DNA of 7,339 nucleotides from Archangium sp. Lineage in GTDB: Bacteria > Myxococcota > Myxococcia > Myxococcales > Myxococcaceae. The DNA is taken from contig JAEUJR010000005.1 in assembly GCA_016793585.1 (NCBI GenBank), forward strand, positions 1 to 7,339. The letters are read 5' to 3'. The position numbers and the translations under genes were made by a program. Shown here in pieces: positions 1 to 5,360 of the stretch (its first letter is position 1; the number at the start of each line of letters is the position of its first letter). Below the pieces are notes generated by a model. That model searched no databases and was not told the DNA's origin. It was given only the letters and a program-made list of their open reading frames with translations.

Positions 1-123
1 CAGCACCCAGGCCGTCGGCGTCGAAGGGTGGCCCGTCAGCGCGAGCAGCACGAGCCCCGAGAGCGTGCCCGTCGTGAGGCCTCCCAGCGTGCCTGCGATG
101 ACGAGAGAACGGCGGCTCTCCAT
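1..123 (-). CDS. N-terminal fragment of a membrane protein, cut by the left edge
   Basis: The reverse strand reads an uninterrupted frame from an ATG at 123 to the window edge, giving 41 codons. The peptide starts M-E-S-R-R-S-L-V-I-A-G and continues as a hydrophobic, Gly/Thr/Leu-rich segment to about residue 30, followed by G-H-P-S-T-P-T-A-W-V-L. Arginines before a hydrophobic stretch suggest either a signal anchor or the first transmembrane helix of an inner-membrane protein. Third codon positions are almost all G or C, as in the other genes here, which supports real coding. No clear Shine-Dalgarno sequence precedes this ATG. An in-frame ATG at 189 would add 22 residues (M-P-A-R-R-A-D-G...), but these do not look like a natural N-terminus. 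The gene is divergent from the one at 188-1006. The family cannot be told from this fragment. Confidence 0.6.
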   Translation of the reverse strand, partial: MESRRSLVIAGTLGGLTTGTLSGLVLLALTGHPSTPTAWVL

Positions 124-187
124 GCGGAGCGCGACCGTAGCGCACCCGTGCGGCTGCGGCAGAAAACCGTCGGCTCGACGAGCGGGC

Positions 188-1006
188 ATGGTGAGTGGAG
201 ACTGCTTCGCCGTGACGCTCCTGCTCTCGATGCTCGTGACGGCGGCCCCGCTGCGGCTCGTGCAGTCGGTGCAGGGCGTGCCCGTGGGCGTCATCGAGCT
301 CGTGCAGGAGCGCGACCGCTTCACCTACCGCGCCGAGCACGTGTTTCGCGGAGAAGCGCGCCGCTTCGAGCGGTCGTGGCCGGTGAACCCGAAGGACCTC
401 GAGTCGGAGCTGCAGGCGCTGTCCCGCCGGCGCGTCGGCTGCTTCGACGTTCGGGAGGAGCGCACCCGGAAGCGCGAACGGCTGTGCGTCGATGAACGAG
501 GTGAGGGCTCCATCGACGACGTGCGCATTCGCGTCACGTGGGACCGGGCCGGCGCGCTGCGCTCGGTCGACGTGCTCGGCGTCGCGGACTCGGTGGTGAG
601 CCGGTTCGAACAGAGCGACGCGAAGCTCGACGGCCGGCTCGACGTCTTCGGCGCCGGCTTTCCCGTGACCGGAGTTGGGCCTGTCGTGTCGCTCGAGCCG
701 CGTGCGGACGCGAAGGTGGTGAGCGTCGAGGGTGTGGCTTCGCGCATCGACGCGTCCTGTCTTCCTGCCGCGCGCGCGTGGGTCTCGAAGCACGACGGCG
801 CATCGGTTCAGCTCGGCCTGGTGCTCGAAGCCGAGCGCGCCTGGCCGCACGCGTGGGTGCGTCGCGCCGATGGCTCGTTCGTGGACCCGACGGTGGAGCG
901 CGAGGCCGACGTGTTGTCGCACCGCACCTACGTCGCGTTCTCTGACGCGTCGCTGTTCCTCGAGCTCGCGGCCGGCGCACGGCGAGTCGTTCGGAGCCCG
1001 AAGTGA
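188..1006 (+). CDS. Probable exported protein with a transglutaminase-like Cys/His/Asp triad
   Basis: From the ATG at 188 the protein has 272 residues. The N-terminus has a hydrophobic run (F-A-V-T-L-L-L-S-M-L-V-T-A-A-P), so export or membrane anchoring is likely. The middle is charged and beta-rich without a recognised domain. Near the C-terminus, Cys191 (S-C-L-P-A-A-R-A-W) is followed 30 residues later by P-H221-A-W-V-R-R-A-D-G-S-F-V-D233-P-T. The H-A-W-V...D-P-T spacing resembles the His and Asp of transglutaminase-like domains, and the upstream Cys sits where the nucleophile would be. A protease or amide-transfer role is therefore possible but unproven. The start is uncertain: a GTG at 212 has GGAG at 197-200, 11 nt upstream, but leaves a very short hydrophobic segment. 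An ATG at 122 would run into the divergent gene's start. The stop is overlapped by the next gene, so the two are probably co-transcribed and translationally coupled. Confidence 0.75.
   Translation: MVSGDCFAVTLLLSMLVTAAPLRLVQSVQGVPVGVIELVQERDRFTYRAEHVFRGEARRFERSWPVNPKDLESELQALSRRRVGCFDVREERTRKRERLCVDERGEGSIDDVRIRVTWDRAGALRSVDVLGVADSVVSRFEQSDAKLDGRLDVFGAGFPVTGVGPVVSLEPRADAKVVSVEGVASRIDASCLPAARAWVSKHDGASVQLGLVLEAERAWPHAWVRRADGSFVDPTVEREADVLSHRTYVAFSDASLFLELAAGARRVVRSPK
993..996 (+). promoter_or_regulatory. Shine-Dalgarno GGAG for the DUF218 gene
   Basis: GGAG lies 6 nt before the GTG at 1003, inside the end of the preceding gene. It supports the overlapping GTG start, and no better in-frame start lies nearby. 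Confidence 0.6.
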
Positions 1007-1557
1007 CGTGGGCGTTGCTGGCGCCGTTCGCCTTCGTGGCGCTGATGCTGCGGGTTCATCGTTTCGGCCGGCGCGCCTTCGACGCTTCGGCTCGCGACGC
1101 CATCGTCGTGCTCGGCGCGCGGGTGCTGCCCGATGGCACGCCTTCGGAGGCGCTCGTCGCGCGTGTCGAACGTGGTGTGCAGCTCTTCCGGCAGGGCCTG
1201 GCGCCGCGCCTCGTCATCTCTGGCGGCGGAACTGGAGAGACTTCGGAGGCCGCCATCGGCCGCGCGCTCGCGCTTCGTGCGGGTGTTCCCGAAGCAGCGT
1301 GTTTCGTCGAGACGAAGAGCCGCTCGACCTTCGCCAACGCGCGGCACTCGGCCGACCTGCTGCGCCCGCTCAGCGTCGCTCGCGTCTTCGTCGTCACCGA
1401 CGACTTCCACGCGTTTCGTGCAGCCGCTCACTTTCGGCGGGCCGGCTTCGACACCGAGCTCGTTGCCGTTCATCGCGCCCTCACGTTCGACGCACGCCTC
1501 TGGTGGACGCTGCGCGAAGTCGTGGCGGTGTTGCGTCGGCCATGGCTGCTCCACTGA
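1003..1557 (+). CDS. YdcF/SanA-like DUF218 protein
   Basis: This 184-residue protein starts at GTG 1003, overlapping the previous stop as GTGA. It has an N-terminal hydrophobic helix (about residues 3-18, W-A-L-L-A-P-F-A-F-V-A-L-M-L) and then a DUF218 (YdcF/SanA-type) domain. Recognisable elements in order are I-V-V-L-G-A-R-V-L-P-D-G (34-45), A-R-V-E-R-G-V-Q-L-F (53-62), L-V-I-S-G-G-G (70-76) with S-E-A (81-83), E-T-K-S-R-S-T-F-A-N-A (103-113), V-V-T-D-D-F-H-A-F-R-A (130-140), and a C-terminal L-R-E-V-V-A-V-L helix. The fold is known to be Rossmann-like. SanA is linked to envelope barrier function and YdcF binds S-adenosylmethionine, but the biochemical role of most members is unknown. Length and order fit a complete member with one membrane anchor, and the domain probably faces the periplasm. 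Coupling to the upstream exported protein suggests a shared envelope job, which is an inference. Confidence 0.9.
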   Translation: MTWALLAPFAFVALMLRVHRFGRRAFDASARDAIVVLGARVLPDGTPSEALVARVERGVQLFRQGLAPRLVISGGGTGETSEAAIGRALALRAGVPEAACFVETKSRSTFANARHSADLLRPLSVARVFVVTDDFHAFRAAAHFRRAGFDTELVAVHRALTFDARLWWTLREVVAVLRRPWLLH

Positions 1558-1615
1558 GCGTCGTCAATCGGTGTCGCACACGCGCCGACACGCCATCGGA
1601 TGAACGGCCGCCAAC

Positions 1616-1655
1616 GCCCTGATCCGCCCGCCCGGCGCTAGAGTCGCAGGCCTCA
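1616..1655 (+). promoter_or_regulatory. Possible promoter and very short leader for the lipoprotein gene
   Basis: The 98-nt gap 1558-1655 separates the DUF218 gene from the lipoprotein gene. TAGAGT at 1639-1644 fits a -10 hexamer of the TAnnnT form. CTGATC at 1619-1624 is only a weak -35 match and its 14-nt spacing is short. If TAGAGT is the -10 element, the transcript would start within about 10 nt of the ATG at 1656, giving a nearly leaderless message. AGG at 1648-1650 is the only Shine-Dalgarno-like sequence. The rest of the gap shows no gene or strong hairpin. Confidence 0.25.
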
Positions 1656-4292
1656 ATGCGCTTCCACGTCCGCGTCATCCTGGCTTCCATCGCGCTGTGG
1701 GTCTCGTCGTGCAGCAGCTGCAGCGGCGGCCCTCCTGCGGGAACGCCCTGCACCTTCGACAACGAGTGCCCCGGCGCCGAAATCTGTGGCCCGTCGAAGG
1801 TCTGCATCGCCAAGCCCATGTGCCCCGACTCTGCGTGCGCCGAGGGCCAGGCCTGCGTGTCGGGCAGCTGCTACTCGCGGGCGTGCGCGAACCGAACGTG
1901 TGGTGAAGGGCAGGTCTGTGCGGGCGGCCAGTGCACCGATGAACAGTGCGTGGGCAAGAGCTGCAGCGGCGGCGGCACCTGCGTGAAGGGTGGGTGCTAC
2001 ACGCGTGGCTGCGACGTCGACGTCTGCACGCAGGCCGAGGTCTGTGTCGCGCAGGAGTGCATTCCCAAGAAGTGTCTCGGCGTGACGTGCCCGGGTGACC
2101 AGCGCTGCGCCGCCGATGGCAAGTGCTACGACCGCGGCGGTGCCGGTGGTGGCCCTGGAACCGGCCCTGGCCCCAACATGGTTCCTCAAGCCACTGGCGG
2201 CGGTTCTGCTGCGGGGAACGCGGGCGCTGGAAACGCGGGCGCGGGCAGCTCCGGCGCGGGCAGCTCCGGCGCGGGCAGCTCCGGCGCAGGCAGCTCCGGT
2301 GCAGGCAGCTCGGGCGCAGGCAGCTCGGGCGCAGGCACGGGTGGCTCGGGCGCAGGCACGGGTGGCTCAGGCGCAGGCACGGGCGGCTCGGGCGCAGGCA
2401 CGGGAGGCGCTGGTGCTGGCCCCGGTACGATGGCGTGTCAGGGCCGCTGCAGCCCGACGCAGGTCTGCATCAACAACGTCTGCACCGAATCGCGCTGTGT
2501 CGGCGTCACGTGCCCGATGGGCCAGACCTGCGCGCAGGGCTCGTGCGTCGCCACCGGCTGCGGCTCCAACGGCGGTCCTTGTCCCAACGGTCAGGCGTGC
2601 GGCTCGAGCGGCACCTGCATCGACACCGCGTGCGCGACCGTCACCTGCCCCAGCGGCTACGGGTGCTCGGCAGGTCTGTGTCTTCCCGCGCTGCCCGACG
2701 GCGGCCGGCCGACGCTGCCCGACGGTGGGCTCGGCGTCATCATCGGCGCCGATGGCGGCATCATCGGTCTCCCGCTTCCTGATGGCGGGCTGGCGACGCT
2801 GCCCGACGGAGGCGCGGTCGGTGGCCCGTGTCTGCCGTGGCAGTGCACCGAGGTCTCCTGCAGCAACGGCATCGACGACAACCTCAACGGCCTCGTCGAC
2901 TGCGCCGACCCCTCGTGTGGAGGCCAGAGCTGCGATGACGGCAACTCGTGCACCTTCGGCGAGGTCTGCCAGGTGGGCTCGTGCAACGCGCAGCGCGTGT
3001 TGACGTGCAACTCGCCGCCCGCCGGTCCGTGCTGGAACCAGCAGGGCACGTGCCTCTCGAACGAGACGTGCAACTACTCGCCGAACTTCTCGGGCACCTG
3101 CCCCAACGCGAACGAGGTCTGCAGGCCCGGCGGCATGTGCGGCCCTCCGCCCGGCGTGCAGTTCGGCTACTCGCCCGCGAACGTCGACACCAACGCGCTG
3201 CCGCGCCCCGTGCAGGGCACCGTCAGCATCTCGGGCAACGCGAGCTTCAACAGCACGGGGAACGTCTTCGGCGGCGGGTGGACTGGGCGGCCCCTCATCT
3301 ATGAAGCGATGACGTCGACCGGCCCTGCCGTGGTGCTGGTGTTCGACCAGTTCCTGCTCAACGCCGGCAGCAACCTGCGCCTCGTCGGCAACAAGCCCGT
3401 CATCTTCATCGCGTACACCGGCATTCTCATCAACAACGCCACCATCGACGCGTCGGGCTACGGCACCACGCCCGGGCCCGGCGGCAACCTGAACTGCGGC
3501 ACCTCAGCGGGTGGAAACGGGAGCACCAACAACCAGACGGCCTCAGGCGCTGGTGGCGCAGGCAGCTTCAAGTCGGCGGGTGGCCCCGGCGGTGGCGGCA
3601 GCACCTTCAGCACCGGAGGCACCGCAGGCACGATTCGCGCGCGCACCCGCTATGCGTTGCTCGGTGGCTGCCCGGGCGGAACGGGCGGCGGCCCGCAGGG
3701 GGGCGCTGGTGGTGCTGGCGGCGGCGCGTTCCAGCTCATCGCGCGCTACGGCCTCATCATGGACAACTCGCGGCTGCTGGTGAACGGCGCAGGCGGCTCG
3801 GGCTCGGGAACCCTCGGCTCGTCGGGCCCCGGCGGCGGCGGTGGTGGCGGCTCGGGCGGCACCATCGTCATTCAGGCGCCCTACGTGGCGGCCACGCGCT
3901 CGGTCATCGTGGCGAACGGCGGCGGCGGCGGTGAAGGCGGCGGCATCGTCGACCTGGGCTTCCTCTTCGGCGGCGGCCACGACGGGCAGAACGGCAACGT
4001 GATTCCCGGCTTCGCGGGCGCGGCCGGCGGCTCTGGCTCGTCGTACAACGGCGGCAACGGCGGCATGGGCGGCGCGCTCTATGCGAACCCCGGCGCCGGA
4101 GCTCCCGGCTCGAGCTACTTCGACAGCGAGAACAACGGCCGCTACGAGGCCGGTGGTGGCGGTGGCGGCGGCGCGGGCGGGCACACGCTCATCGAGGCGA
4201 CGTCGACGACGCTCGGGTTCACCACCTGCGAGGTCAACCCGACCGAGACCATTCTCAGCCCCACGCGCGACGTCAGCCCCATCTGCAACTGA
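1656..4292 (+). CDS. Large mosaic surface lipoprotein, Cys-rich modules plus Gly-rich C-terminal region
   Basis: This 878-residue protein begins with a lipoprotein signal (M-R-F-H-V-R, a hydrophobic core, then lipobox V16-S-S-C19). Residues about 30-160 hold six Cys modules of the type C-x4-C-x-x-G-x-x-C-x-x-G-x-C. Residues about 185-252 form a Gly/Ala/Ser linker. Residues about 260-345 hold four more Cys modules, and 346-386 repeat L-P-D-G-G four times. Then come C402-S-N-G-I-D-D-N-L-N-G-L-V-D-C416 (a possible calcium-binding Asp motif seen in many myxobacterial surface proteins) and further Cys pairs to about 495. Residues about 496-878 are Gly/Asn-rich with alternating hydrophobic beta segments such as V-I-F-I-A-Y-T-G-I-L-I and G-G-T-I-V-I-Q-A, resembling a beta-helix or adhesin. 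The likely location is the outer membrane or cell surface, with disulfides. The Cys modules resemble those often annotated as Dickkopf-like. The exact role is unknown; adhesion or matrix contact is an inference. Confidence 0.9.
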   Translation: MRFHVRVILASIALWVSSCSSCSGGPPAGTPCTFDNECPGAEICGPSKVCIAKPMCPDSACAEGQACVSGSCYSRACANRTCGEGQVCAGGQCTDEQCVGKSCSGGGTCVKGGCYTRGCDVDVCTQAEVCVAQECIPKKCLGVTCPGDQRCAADGKCYDRGGAGGGPGTGPGPNMVPQATGGGSAAGNAGAGNAGAGSSGAGSSGAGSSGAGSSGAGSSGAGSSGAGTGGSGAGTGGSGAGTGGSGAGTGGAGAGPGTMACQGRCSPTQVCINNVCTESRCVGVTCPMGQTCAQGSCVATGCGSNGGPCPNGQACGSSGTCIDTACATVTCPSGYGCSAGLCLPALPDGGRPTLPDGGLGVIIGADGGIIGLPLPDGGLATLPDGGAVGGPCLPWQCTEVSCSNGIDDNLNGLVDCADPSCGGQSCDDGNSCTFGEVCQVGSCNAQRVLTCNSPPAGPCWNQQGTCLSNETCNYSPNFSGTCPNANEVCRPGGMCGPPPGVQFGYSPANVDTNALPRPVQGTVSISGNASFNSTGNVFGGGWTGRPLIYEAMTSTGPAVVLVFDQFLLNAGSNLRLVGNKPVIFIAYTGILINNATIDASGYGTTPGPGGNLNCGTSAGGNGSTNNQTASGAGGAGSFKSAGGPGGGGSTFSTGGTAGTIRARTRYALLGGCPGGTGGGPQGGAGGAGGGAFQLIARYGLIMDNSRLLVNGAGGSGSGTLGSSGPGGGGGGGSGGTIVIQAPYVAATRSVIVANGGGGGEGGGIVDLGFLFGGGHDGQNGNVIPGFAGAAGGSGSSYNGGNGGMGGALYANPGAGAPGSSYFDSENNGRYEAGGGGGGGAGGHTLIEATSTTLGFTTCEVNPTETILSPTRDVSPICN
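2238..2411 (+). repeat. Coding minisatellite: six 15-bp units then four 21-bp units
   Basis: Positions 2238-2327 hold six near-identical 15-bp units encoding G-A-G-S-S. Positions 2328-2411 hold four 21-bp units encoding G-A-G-T-G-G-S, the last ending in A. Two diverged units encoding G-N-A-G-A lie just upstream. Units differ mostly at third codon positions (gcg/gca, tcc/tcg/tca, ggt/ggc/gga). The array encodes a flexible linker between the two Cys-rich blocks. Both unit lengths are multiples of three, so copy-number change would keep the frame. Confidence 0.9.
2691..2813 (+). repeat. LPDGG linker repeats in the lipoprotein gene
   Basis: Four copies of L-P-D-G-G start at residues 346, 354, 374 and 382, with a related A-D-G-G between the second and third. 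Codons vary between copies (ctgcccgac versus cttcctgat), so these are older than the 15/21-bp array. They form a second interdomain linker between the Cys modules and the Asp/Cys motif. Confidence 0.75.
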
Positions 4293-4317
4293 CGTTGGGC
4301 ACGTCGCGCTGCTCAGT
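4288..4317. terminator. Weak possible bidirectional terminator between convergent genes
   Basis: Only 24 nt separate the lipoprotein stop from the stop of the opposing dehydrogenase gene. ACTGA (4288-4292) and TCAGT (4313-4317) can pair across the gap, each overlapping a stop codon. The stem is short, the 20-nt loop pairs poorly, and there is no T-run on either side. Confidence 0.2.
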
Positions 4318-5096
4318 CAGGGCAGCTTGATGGAGGGTTGGCCCTGCGCGCCGTCGACGACGATGTTCGCGCCGTTCACCCAGCTCGCGCGCGGTGACGA
4401 GACGAACGAGATGACGTTCGCGATCTCGTCGAGCGTGCCCATGCGCCCCCAGGGGAACTCGCGCGCGACGAACTCGTTGATGACCTCGGGCATGGTGGTC
4501 GAGCGTTTGTGCCACGAGCCGCCCTCCCAGAGGATGCTGCCGGGGCTGACGGCGTTCACCCGAATGCGCTGCGGCGCCAGCTCTCTGGCCAGCGACGACG
4601 CGAGCTGAATCTCTCCCGCCTTCGCGACGCCGTACTGCGCCCGCGGCCCGGGGCGCGAACCCGAGATGCTGGCCACGATGACGACGCTCGCCGAGTCGCT
4701 CTTCGCGAGGTGCGGCGCTGCGGCCTGAATCACCCGCACCGCGTGCACGAGGTTCACCTCGAACGTCTTCAGCCAGTCGGCCGCGCTCGTCTGCAGGAAG
4801 TTGCCGCCGAACGTTCCACCGACGTTCGCGACGACGACGTCGAGGCGGCCGAGGGCCTTCACGGCTTCGTCGACGAAGCGCTCCACGCCGCCGGCTTCGA
4901 CCAGGTCGACCTGCGTCGTGCTCACCCGACGACCGGTCTGCTTCAGCGCGTTGGCCGCGTCGTCGAGCGTCTCTTTCGTGCGGCCGCAGATGGCGACGTC
5001 GCAGCCTTCTTTCGCGAGCGTGAGCGCGGTGTGCCGGCCGATGCCGCGCGTGCTGCCGGTGACGAGCGCGACTTTTCCATCGAGTCCCAGGTTCAT
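4317..5096 (-). CDS. Classical short-chain dehydrogenase/reductase (SDR)
   Basis: This 259-residue protein has the usual length and motif order of classical SDR oxidoreductases. The Rossmann glycine motif is T13-G-S-T-R-G-I-G20. R39 after the second strand suggests a preference for NADP(H) over NAD(H). D64 lies in the adenine-ring position, and A90-N-V-G-G94 replaces the usual N-N-A-G. The catalytic tetrad is intact: N115, S143, Y155 and K159 (Y-G-V-A-K), followed by N-A-V-S-P-G. The C-terminus (W-V-N-G-A-N-I-V-V-D-G) is typical of 3-oxoacyl-ACP-reductase-like members. It should catalyse a reversible alcohol/carbonyl redox step in the cytoplasm. The substrate cannot be read from sequence. No good Shine-Dalgarno precedes the ATG, but an in-frame TGA lies 8 codons upstream and the peptide begins normally (M-N-L-G-L-D-G-K-V-A-L-V-T-G). 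It lies downstream of the radical SAM gene on the same strand, separated by a 239-nt repeat-filled spacer, so co-transcription is possible but not assured. Confidence 0.93.
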   Translation of the reverse strand: MNLGLDGKVALVTGSTRGIGRHTALTLAKEGCDVAICGRTKETLDDAANALKQTGRRVSTTQVDLVEAGGVERFVDEAVKALGRLDVVVANVGGTFGGNFLQTSAADWLKTFEVNLVHAVRVIQAAAPHLAKSDSASVVIVASISGSRPGPRAQYGVAKAGEIQLASSLARELAPQRIRVNAVSPGSILWEGGSWHKRSTTMPEVINEFVAREFPWGRMGTLDEIANVISFVSSPRASWVNGANIVVDGAQGQPSIKLP

Positions 5097-5116
5097 GGCG
5101 ACGGTGTACCAACTTC

Positions 5117-5360
5117 AGCGCAGGTTCACCGGCAACACGGCGGCTGTCGGCGCGGTGAGCGTGCCCGCCGAGGTCGCCGAACGGTGGTGCAGGTTCATCG
5201 GCAACATGGTGGCTGTCGGCGCGGGGAGTGCCCGTCGAGGTCGCTGGCCTGCTGTTGGTACGGAGTGCGCGTGGTGCGGCACCGGCAACACCGTATGACG
5301 TCACCGTTCGGCGCGGTGAGCGTCGAGGTCGCTGGTCAGTGGTGCGGGTTCACCGGCAAC
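5117..5360 (-). repeat. Degenerate tandem array of about 70-nt units overlapping the radical SAM 3' end
   Basis: The block CACCGGCAAC occurs at 5127-5136, 5196-5205 (as CATCGGCAAC), 5280-5289 and 5351-5360, so the periods are 69, 84 and 71 nt. Each is preceded by G-rich sequence related to GGTGCAGGTT. The first three are followed by a second conserved block, GGCGCGGTGAGC...CGAGGTCGC (near 5149-5177, 5218-5243 and 5310-5331). That makes three diverged full units plus a partial fourth. The partial unit encodes L-P-V-N-P-H-H and the stop of the radical SAM gene on the minus strand. The array fills nearly the whole spacer up to about 20 nt before the dehydrogenase start. No transposase or terminal inverted repeats are seen. 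Confidence 0.85.
5297..5324 (-). terminator. Hairpin just after the radical SAM stop, possible terminator
   Basis: GACGTCACCG (5297-5306) pairs with CGGTGA-g-CGTC (5314-5324): ten pairs, one bulged G and a 7-nt loop. It begins 12 nt beyond the radical SAM stop in the direction of transcription. There is no T-run after it, so it may be a Rho-independent-like or transcript-stabilising hairpin, or only a by-product of the repeats. It includes the perfect palindrome TGACGTCA at 5296-5303. Confidence 0.35.

Noticed and set aside
65..187. Upstream extension of the exported protein to an ATG at 65
   Set aside because: The added residues are Arg/Pro-rich, would overlap the divergent gene's coding start and would bury the signal-like hydrophobic segment.
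2186..2401. Minus-strand P-A-P-E-P/L repeat protein
   Set aside because: It is the antisense translation of the Gly/Ala/Ser linker repeats inside the lipoprotein gene.
5115..5207. A shorter 30-codon frame from the ATG at 5207 as a separate gene
   Set aside because: It has no ribosome binding site and is only the distal part of the 58-codon repeat frame; the evidence does not rise above repeat-driven openness.
4273..5304. A 343-codon minus-strand frame covering the dehydrogenase and the repeats
   Set aside because: It is out of frame with the dehydrogenase, whose full motif set is intact. The product is Arg-rich and featureless.
5117..5360. CRISPR array
   Set aside because: Units are diverged over their whole length with similar spacers, uneven periods of 69-84 nt and no cas genes. 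This is a degenerate tandem repeat.
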